A DNA stretch of 64,000 nt from Proteles cristata cristata (Eukaryota; Chordata; Mammalia; Carnivora; Hyaenidae): NCBI GenBank assembly GCA_017311185.1, contig JAESUZ010001294.1:1736001-1800000 (forward strand), read 5' to 3'. The notes under the pieces are model-generated. The model was not told the origin of the DNA. It saw only the letters and a program-made list of their open reading frames with translations, and ran no database searches. This document shows, piece after piece, positions 56,400 to 64,000 of the stretch (position 1 is its first letter; each line of letters opens with the position of its first letter). A program made the position numbers and the translations under genes.

Positions 56400-57450
56400 C
56401 CCTTTCTGTTCCTTTTTTAAATAGATCTTAATGTTTAGAGCAGTTTTAGAGTCATGGCAAAATTGGGTGGAAAGTACAAAGAGTTCTCAGATACACTTTT
56501 ACACACCTCGATCCCCTCATACACACAGCACCACCCCCACCCCCCCACCCCCACTTCAATACACAGCACCAGAGCGGTATATTTGTTACACTCAGTGAAC
56601 CAACATTGACACACCACTATCATCCAAAGTCCATACTTTAAACTTGGGCTCACTCAAATGGTGGGCCTTCTATGAGTTGTAACTAAAGTGTAATGGTATT
56701 AGCCACCATTACCATATCATACAGAATAGTTTCACTGCCCGAAACATTACCTGTGTTCTATCTATTCATTCTGCCATTTTCCCTAAACTCCTGGTAAACA
56801 TTGATTTGTTTACTGTTTCCATCGTGTTGCCTTTTCCAGAATGTCACAGAGTTGGAATCATACAGCATGGAGCCTGTTCAGACTGGGCATCTTCACTAAG
56901 CAATATGCATTTAAGGTTCCTCCAGGTCTTTCCATGGTTTGATAGCGCATTTCTTTTTAGCACCAAATAATATTCCATTGCCCGGATGTACCGCAGTTTA
57001 TTTATCCATTCTGCTACGGAAGGACATTTTGGTTGCGTCCAACTTTTGGCAATTATGCGTAAAGCCACTGCAAATGTCTGTGCACAGGTTTTTGTGAAGA
57101 GATAAGTTTTCCAGTCCTGTAGGTAAATACTACGACTAATAGACTCTATGGTAAAAGGAGGTTTAGTTTTCTATGAAAGCACCAGACTGTCTTCCGAAGT
57201 GGATGTGCCATTTTGCACTCCCACCAGCAATGAATGGGAGTTCCTGTTGCTCCACATCCTCTCCAATGTCTGGTGTTGTCAAGTGTTACAGACTTTGGAC
57301 ATCCTAACGGGTGTGTAGTGGCATCTCGTTGTTTTAATTTGTGCTTCTCTGATGACATATGATGTATGCCCCTTTTCATATGCTATTTGCCACCCGCATA
57401 CATTTTGTGGTGAGGTGTCTGTTAAGGTCTTTGGCCTGTGTTTTAATTAG
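56400..57450 (-). mobile_element. antisense LINE-1 (ORF2 C-terminal part and 3' region)
   Basis: Antisense L1 phrases are plain: 'aataatattccattgcccggatgtaccgcagtttatttatccattc', 'tgccattttgcactcccaccagcaatg' and 'gcttctctgatgacatatgatgtatgccccttttcatatgc'. The minus frame at 56844-57068 still reads an ORF2-like C-terminus (motifs EWINKLRYI and MEYYLVLKRNA). The rest is broken. The 3' end lies toward 56400. Confidence 0.85.
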
Positions 57451-57458
57451 GTAGCTCA

Positions 57459-57668
57459 TTTTAATGTGTGTTTATTTTTGAGAGAGAGAGAGCACACCAA
57501 ATGAGAGTTGGGGGGGGGATTGCAGAGAGAGAGAGAGGGAGGCAGAGGATCCAAAGCTGGCTCTGCACTGACAGCAGCAAGCCTGACGCGAGGCTTGAAC
57601 TACCAGAACGTGAGACCATGACCTGAGCCGAAGTCGGTCACTTAACTGACTGAGCCACCCGGGTGCCT
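57459..57668 (-). mobile_element. CAN-SINE next to the antisense L1
   Basis: Antisense: 'attttaatgtgtgtttatttttgag', a GA tract, 'gctctgcactgacagcagcaagcctgacgcgaggc' and a GACTGAGCCACCCGGGTGCC head. Confidence 0.92.
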
Positions 57669-57871
57669 CCACCATCTAAATGTTGAAAGGCTGGAAGGGG
57701 AGGAGGAATAACAAGAATAACGGGGGAGCCTGGAGGTAACCTGGCACAGAAGCCAGTTCACCTTGAAGGTTTAACCACCAAGAACTGATGATCCTGAGCT
57801 TTAGTTTTTGATAGTGAGATATGGGGGTGTGGGGAGATAATGTCTTGAGCCCATCCAGGCTGGTAAATCTA

Positions 57872-58087
57872 AAAAATAATTTTAACATTTTATTCATTTC
57901 TTAGAGAGAGAGAGACAGACAGTGTGTGCAGGGGAGGGTCAGAGAGGGAAGGAGATACAGAATCTGCAGTAGGTTCCAGGCTCTGAGCTGTCAGCACAGA
58001 GCCTGACGCAGGGCTTGAACCCATGAACCATGAGATCATGACCTGAGCCGAAGTTGGATGCTTGACCGACTGAGCCACCCAGGCGCC
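57872..58087 (-). mobile_element. CAN-SINE (SINEC_Fc), perfect 17-bp duplication
   Basis: Antisense: 'taacattttattcatttcttagagag' and a GAGCCACCCAGGCGCC head. Identical repeats CCAGGCTGGTAAATCTA lie at 57855-57871 and 58088-58104. Confidence 0.96.
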
Positions 58088-58104
58088 CCAGGCTGGTAAA
58101 TCTA

Positions 58105-58536
58105 ATAGAGAGCTCGTAGAGAGCTTGGACTCAAAAGGGCTATATCCCAGGTGTAGAGGTGAGTGGGAAGTCAACCCACCAGGCAGGCAGAAGGGCAACA
58201 AGAAACCTTGTCTTTGTTTGACAAGACTGGGCACTGAGTGGGGAGGAAGACGATCTTTTGAGCGTACGTGCTGCTGAAGCGAGCTGCAGATCCTCCGAGA
58301 AATCATAATTACTGGTGGGCCCTAATACAGGTCTCTTGCCTAAATTCATTCTGCTTATATAGCCTCCAAAAGCTTCAAATAGAGAATTTAAAGTAGTCTT
58401 AGGTTTGCAGTACCCCAGACACTGGCAGAAGTAAATGTAAATTATCTGGAGAAACGCAACTTCATCCCAAAATGCAAAGAATTCTCACAGCTACGATTCT
58501 AAAGAAGTTGTGCTCATAGTCAAAAATCACAAAAGA
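58105..58536. other. intergenic sequence, nothing recognised
   Basis: About 430 bp between two SINEs; no gene or repeat seen. Confidence 0.45.
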
Positions 58537-58754
58537 TGAGGCTCCTGGGTGGCTTAGTCGGTTGGTCGTCCGGCTTTCGCTTAGGTCATGATCTCGTGGT
58601 TCATGGGTTCGAGCCCCGCGTCGGGCTCTGTGCTGACTGCCAGCTCGGAGCCTGGAGCCTGTTTCAGTCTGTGACTCCCTCTCTTTCTGACTCTCCCCTA
58701 CTCACACTGTCTCTCTCTCTCTCTCCTAGAAATAAATAAAAATATTAAAAAAAA
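58537..58754 (+). mobile_element. CAN-SINE (SINEC_Fc), young subfamily
   Basis: The head is GGCTCCTGGGTGGCTTAGTCGG, with the young body 'gctgactgccagctcggagcc' and a CCTAGAAATAAATAAAAATATT tail. Duplications AAAATCACAAAAGA and AAAATCACCAAAGA are near-identical. Confidence 0.94.
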
Positions 58755-60384
58755 AATCACCAAAGAGACATGAAAAAGGCATCATGAATAAGAATCAGCA
58801 GACAAAAGAATTAAGAATACAGAATATTAAGAATGTTAATACACTTATAGAAATTAAAAATATACTTGAAAATAAGTAAAGAAAGAGATAGTTTGAAAAT
58901 AAACAAAGAAAAAGAGGATATTAAAAAGACCAGGAAGAATTATAAAAGAACCAAATAAAACTCCTAGGAATAATAAATACAGCAACTGACATGGAGAATC
59001 TTAGTAGATGGAAGAGAGAGAGATTAGAAACAGCTAAAGAGGGATTCATGAACTAAAAGATAAATGTGAAGGAATTAGACTGTAGACCACAGAGAAAAAG
59101 CAATGGAAAATATGAGAGAAAAGGTAAGCAACATGGAGGATAGAACAGTGTCTAATCAGAGTTCCAGGATGAGAAGAAAGGCAGATTGCACCTGAGAATT
59201 TTCAAAAATTGTTGAAAGATGCAAAACATCAGAATAAGGCTGCTCTGAATTTTAAGCAGGATAGGAAATTCACTCCTAGACATAAAGTGAAAATGCAGAA
59301 CACCAAAGGCAGATAACACATTACAAAAGCAACCAGAAAGTAGATTGCCCACAAAGTAATTACACTATGAGCAGAATAGAAGCCAGAAGGCAATAGAAAA
59401 ATATGCAGAGAGAAAATACTGTTAGCCTAAAATTATATACTCAGCGAACGTATCTTATCATGGAAGAGCAAAGTAAAATATCTTTTAGACAAAAAGTGAG
59501 AAGTTAAAATTAACAAATCTTTATTAAAGGAAATCCTAAAATCATGTCTTCCCACACAAGGAATGTAATCTCAGATGTGATTCCAAATCCTAGCTATGAC
59601 ACCCAACAAGGAATTAAGAGGCAAGAAAGTGGTGAACATGTGTGTATATATAAATAAACGTTGACGGTAGAAAATAAGAGCAATGCCCATTTTTTGATTA
59701 AAGAAAAAATAGGATAAAATGTAGACCCCAATAACTTGCAAGTATGGAGAAGTAATCAGAGATAAATATTTTAAGGTCCATGGATTGTTCAGAAGAGTAA
59801 GCATACTGATTAACTTTAGACTTTGTTAAAAATGCAATTAAATTTTCCAGAGTGACTATTAAAGTAATAGAGGTAAAAAACTGAATGAGAAAAAAATTAA
59901 TCAACTGCCTCCCACAAATAACAAGAAAAACTAAATAAGAGAAAGAGAAAAAGTGGGACAGATGTACAATACAAAGTAAGAGAGCAAAAATAAAAATATG
60001 CCAATAATAACAATAAATATAAAGTAGCTAAAATCTCTTGGTAAAATACAAAGATTTTCAGAGTTGATTATTCTTAAATAAGCAAAATTCAAGTATGTGG
60101 TCTACAAGAGACATAAAGATACATAAAACCTGAATGCAACAGCTTGGAAAAATAAATGCAAGGCAAATTCTAAGCCAAGGAAAAGAAACGGTGTGGGCAT
60201 ATTAATATAGGACAAACTACTGTTTAAAGAAGAAGGCATAATGATAGAACGTTCTTTACCAGAAAGATGTAACAAGTCTAAGTGACATGAACCTAAAAAA
60301 AAAAAATAGCCTTAACATATATAAAGCAAAAATTGATAGAATTACAAGGAGAAATTAACAAATTCATGTTCAAAGTAGATTTTT

Positions 60385-60808
60385 TTGAGAGTGAGAGAAA
60401 ATGCATACCCACAAGTGGGGGAGGGGCATTGCAAGGAGTAGAGAGAGAATCCGGAGCTGACTCCATGCCCAGTGCAGAGCCCAAGGTGGCACTCCATCTC
60501 GTGACTGTGAGATCATGACCTGAGCTGAAAGCAAAAGTCAAATGTTTAGGGGTGCTTGGGCGGCTCAGTCATTAAGTGTCTGACTTCAACTCAAGTCATG
60601 ATCTCATGGTTCACCAGTTCAAGACCTGCATTGGGCTCTGTGCTGACAACTCAGAGCCTGCAGCCTGCTTCGGATTCTGTGTTTCCCTCTCTCTCTGCCC
60701 CTCCCCTACTCGTACTTTGTCTCTCTCTCAAAAAGAAATTTAAAAACAACAACAAAAAACCCCATTAAGAGTTGGATGCCTAACTGACTGAGCCAACCAG
60801 GCACCCCT
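60385..60808 (-). mobile_element. CAN-SINE split by a second CAN-SINE
   Basis: The tail-side half (60385-60548) and the head-side end (60766-60808, AAGAGTTGGATGCC to CCAGGCACCCC) belong to one antisense copy interrupted by a plus-strand SINE. Perfect outer repeats CAAAGTAGATTTTT at 60371-60384 and 60809-60822 prove that the halves are one insertion. Confidence 0.94.
60549..60765 (+). mobile_element. CAN-SINE nested inside another CAN-SINE
   Basis: The head is GGGGTGCTTGGGCGGCTCAGTC, with 'ccagttcaagacctgcattggg' and a CAAAAAGAAATTT tail with an AAC-rich end. It lies within the antisense copy at 60385-60808. Confidence 0.93.
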
Positions 60809-61000
60809 CAAAGTAGATTTTTAACATTCCCTACTTATTAACTCATTTTTCTAGGCGATATAAAATTAAAGGCAAAAAATATTTGAACAGTACAACGTTT
60901 GACCTAATAGAAATGTAAGTTTTTTTTGCACACAAATAGAAAACACACATTCTTTTTGAAGAACACAGAGAACATTTATGAACATCGATCGTGAGAAGGC

Positions 61001-64000
61001 CATGAAGTAAGCTTCGAATTCAGAAGGATTATTGTCACACAGGCAACATTATCTAATGAGCATCTATTTCCCAGGAAGCGGGAGTGGCTGACACACTGCT
61101 AGGAATGAGGCCAGTCTTTAGCCTGAGTAAAGGTTTGTGTCTTTACTGTAAAATATTTTCAGTTAACCTACTTCCCACTGAAATGGAAGGCTGGTGGTTT
61201 GTCACTTCAGGCTCCAAGGCGAAAGAGACCAAGGAGCGGGATCTTAATGCCAGTGGGGACCATGAGAATGTGAGCCCACTGGGAATTAGCAGACATCTTG
61301 TAAGGGAGGACTTTGAACTCCTGGGTGAGGACATGCTGTCTGTATCGGTTGTGACTGTATTTGGCTACAAGTAAAAGATCCGTGCCCCCCACCCCAACCC
61401 CCACCCCAGAGTGTTTTAAACAGCAGGGAGCTGGTGTAGTGTCTCAAGGTTGTGACAAGGGACAGAGGTTCCTTCTATCTTGCTGCTCCAAGTCAGTGTG
61501 TGGTTAACTCTAACTCTAACTTCTGTGCCCACGATTGCATGACGGATGCTGTTACTGTAGACATCTTGCCTGTGCTCCAGGGAGGAAAAGGGGGGAGGGA
61601 AAAGAAGGCCAGATGCGTGAGTCTGTCCTCTTTTCCCAGAAGCTCCATCCAGTGACTTCTGCCAGGTGGCAGTTACATGCTCACCCTTAGCTGCAAGAGA
61701 GTCTGGGAAGGAACCTGTTTTAGCTGAGCCTATTGCCGCCCTGAACAAGATCCACGTTCCGTCATTAAGGGAAGACTTGGAAAGTGGCTGTTGGGTAGGC
61801 AATTAGCCGAGTCTGCCACAAAGCTCATCTAAACTAGAGCTAAGTGGGCTGGGAGGTCCCAGGAGCCATCTGGGTTGTTTGAAGATGAGTAAGACAGCCC
61901 TTGAGGGGTTCACAATTTAGAGGGGAAGACAGACCCCTAATTGGAACAATAAGAACACCGAATTGCATATTAATATGATGCGCTTGGGGGAAGCCAGAGC
62001 AGTAGGTGTAGAGGGCTCTGCGGCACAGAGGACGACACCCTGGCCGGGGAAGGAACAAGAACCCGAGCAGAAGTGAGTCACGTTGACAGTGTGTCGAGGG
62101 AGGGGGCCTTCTCTGCAAAAGGGACCTTGTAAGTGAAATGCAGGGGTGCGTGTGAGTCAGCATGGTGTGTGAAGTAGATTCATATACAGGGCTCTCAAGT
62201 CTAAGGTGGAAGAGACAGGACAGCATGTTGGAAATGTCAGCAGGGGCAGATTGCCCAGGGCTCGCTCTGCGAGGGTATGGACCCTGGGCTGCATCCTAGG
62301 GAGCCACTGGAGAGTGTAAAGCAGAGGAGTGACCTGGGCAGGACATGTTTCGGGTGGTCATTCTGGCAGTCATGTGGGGAGGGATGAGGGGGCGCTGCTC
62401 TAGCAGGAGGCAGAGACAGGCAGGAGGCTGCAGAGAAGAAGCTATCTCTGAAGACTCTCAAATACAGGAGCAGAGTCTACGCTGCCCTCTCCCCAGGTCT
62501 GTAGGTGGGTGAGGAGTTTGGGGTGGTGGCCTTTACTAATTCAACTCAGGAGGGTCAGGGAGTGGGAGGGGCCGTTATGGGGGAGGGGAAGGGAACATGA
62601 GCACCTCGCATTATGTACTGGTTTTGGAAAAAGGACTTTAGTCCAGGAGTACAGATCTCAACATAGCCTCTCCTTTTTCAAAGTTGAGGAAGTTCCCCTG
62701 AGAAGGGCAAATGGATTATCCAAGGTCAGGGTCACGGTCTGAATGCAGTCCAGTCTCCGGAGTCCCAGATCAGTGCCGTGCCTTTCTGTCTGTCGTGGTG
62801 GAGGGAGGCTTCGAGGCTTACCGGCAACTAGACCCGGTTGCACAGGTAGGGGTTGGGGAAGGGTGCTGGGTGGGGGCGGAGAGGGGCCCACAGAGGTGGC
62901 TGCGGAGGGGGAGCGAGGCCCACGTGGGCATCCACGACGAGTGTGGAGAGATTGGGGGAGGGCAGGGGAGGCAAGGCACCGCCAAGGACCTTAACTCAAC
63001 TGCTTGTGATCCTCACAGCAGCTCAGGAGGTGGGGGGGGGAGGGGTCCTCCATCTGCGGACAGAGTGGCCCTCACAGGTGACCCACGTTCATGCTGTCCC
63101 GGAGGGTCTCGAACACAGCACTTCTTCATCTTGAACCCCGTGCTCTTTGGACCTGCTGCCGTTTGGGTCCTCACCAAACCAGGTTCAGCCTCTCCTGCGG
63201 GGCCAGGGGACCGGACCTCTCCGCTGGAAAGGGACCCAGGAGCGGTCCGCAGGTGGCGCTGCGCACCCGAGCAAAGGCGCGGCCGCAGGGCAGGGGGTGG
63301 GGCTCCTGGTCCGCCCATGACCGCTCACCTAATGAATTCCGGGGGAGGGCAGTGGAATGAAAGCCCTTCTAGACTTCAAAGGAAATTCCCAGAATTTCCA
63401 GAGCAGCGAGGAGGGGGGCGAGCGAGTGCTTTCACAGCCGAGGGGGGGGGGGCGGCGCCCCTGCAGGAAGTGGGGGGCAGGGGCCGGCGGTGCTAGGACC
63501 CCTCCCCCACCCCGCATGATCTCTCCGCGGGTCTGTGCTGGGGAGACCGTGGGGCTCTGCCAGGCGCCTCCTCCCTCTAACCTGAGCCACCCCCCTCCCC
63601 CGCCCTGGTCCCCCAAGTCAGCGCAAGGTTCACTCGGAATCTGCCCAGAGGATTCTCATGAAAGGCCACGCCGCAACGGAGTCCCCTCAGGAAAGAATTG
63701 CGAACGGGTTTATTGCCACGTTTTACTGAGAAGCAGGATGCGGGGATCCAGGTGGGGTTTATTTTTTTTTGCAGGGGGAGGGGGGCGAGAGTCTTTAGGC
63801 TCCTGGTCCCTCGCTAGCTTGTCACTTGGGTGCGTTGCTCCTCGCTTGGGGCTCCGTTTGCTCATCTGTTGAGTGAAGGGTTGGGGCTAGGGCTTGACCT
63901 CTGAGCTCTGACCTTCTGAAAGTCTGGGAGTGACTGGCACACCCCTCCGTCCCCCAGATCCCCCAATGGCCACAATGTTGAGCCCAGGACAGTCGTTTTG
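61001..64000. other. unique intergenic sequence, GC-rich toward the edge
   Basis: No CAN-SINE visible. The stretch 61870-62400 reads like the same unassigned ancient repeat as 7560-8010 ('gggagccactggagagtgtaaagcagaggagtgacc'). From about 62700 the DNA becomes GC-rich with many overlapping frames (62711-63496 plus is the longest), none resembling a known protein. Confidence 0.45.
63230..63540. other. CpG-enriched GC-rich segment
   Basis: About 20 CpG dinucleotides in roughly 300 bp by eye, with very high G+C (AGCGGTCCGC, GGCGCTGCGC, GGCGCGGCCGC, GGCGGCGCC). This is borderline for a small CpG island. No promoter elements or exon can be identified. Confidence 0.4.

Larger units (their letters stand above)
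58760..61000 (+). mobile_element. HAL1/L1M-like LINE, sense, A-rich, frames destroyed
   Basis: A-rich sense sequence with phrases typical of HAL1/old L1 ORF1: 'cagagttccaggatgagaagaaagg', 'acataaagtgaaaatgcagaacaccaaaggc', 'gaatagaagccagaaggcaatag' and 'atatactcagcgaacgtatc'. Further on is 'taaagcaaaaattgatagaattacaaggagaaattaacaaattcatg' before the SINE cluster at 60385-60808. Remnants continue to about 61000. No coding potential remains. Confidence 0.55.

Noticed and set aside
56844..57068. 74-codon minus-strand 'gene'
   Set aside because: It is the decayed ORF2 C-terminus of an antisense LINE-1.
62711..63496. 261-codon plus frame near the window end
   Set aside because: It covers GC-rich and G-run sequence with overlapping frames; no recognisable domain or splice structure.

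Overview
This is mammalian genomic DNA, almost certainly from a cat-family (felid, or at least feliform carnivore) genome. The best evidence is about 34 copies of the carnivore tRNA-Lys-derived SINE (CAN-SINE, SINEC_Fc type). Each starts with a GGGGCGCCTGGGTGGCT-like box, carries RNA polymerase III A and B boxes and a CT-rich stretch, and ends in an AATAAA-rich poly(A) tail. Older LINE-1, MaLR/ERVL LTR, hAT (MER20-like), Tigger (MER2) and L2/MIR fossils fit a placental mammal. No bacterial, phage or CRISPR-like system is present.

The only gene I can support is the 3' part of UACA (uveal autoantigen with coiled-coil domains and ankyrin repeats; nucling), on the + strand. Four coding exons are visible: 1022-3760 (913 codons, all coiled coil), 5975-6127 (51 codons), 8456-8521 (22 codons) and 11397-11468 (23 codons plus stop). 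They give 1009 C-terminal residues. Every junction is phase 0 with GT/AG borders. The ankyrin-repeat N-terminus, about 407 residues by comparison with the human protein, lies upstream of the window; the first five bases may be the end of the preceding exon. Candidate poly(A) signals at 11571, 12660 and 13227 suggest a short and one or more long 3' UTRs.

From about 13.3 kb to the end I see no supportable gene. By recall of the human map this is the UACA-TLE3 intergenic side. Layout: 12.9-22.5 kb has no SINE that I can find. At 22.2-22.6 kb a large (TTTCC)n microsatellite grows out of a SINE tail. At 24.6-31.8 kb SINEs are clustered in both orientations. At 31.8-36.4 kb the DNA is GC-rich with a local duplication (33.1 and 33.65 kb). 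At 37.7-45.1 kb there are decayed LINE-1 copies and LTRs riddled with SINEs. At 47.7-48.3 kb a (TATC)n tract abuts a solo MLT1-type LTR. At 50-54 kb the DNA is SINE-free and partly conserved-looking. At 54-61 kb there are SINEs, an antisense L1, a HAL1-like element and a SINE nested inside a SINE. At 61-64 kb the DNA becomes GC-rich and CpG-richer at the edge.

The most interesting observations are a ~60-residue periodic motif in the UACA rod, with many intervals equal to 8 or 9 heptads; inverted young SINE pairs flanking a frame-neutral UACA exon; the SINE desert downstream of UACA; and several nested or inverted repeat structures. All family names come from recognising sequence by eye, not from database searches.
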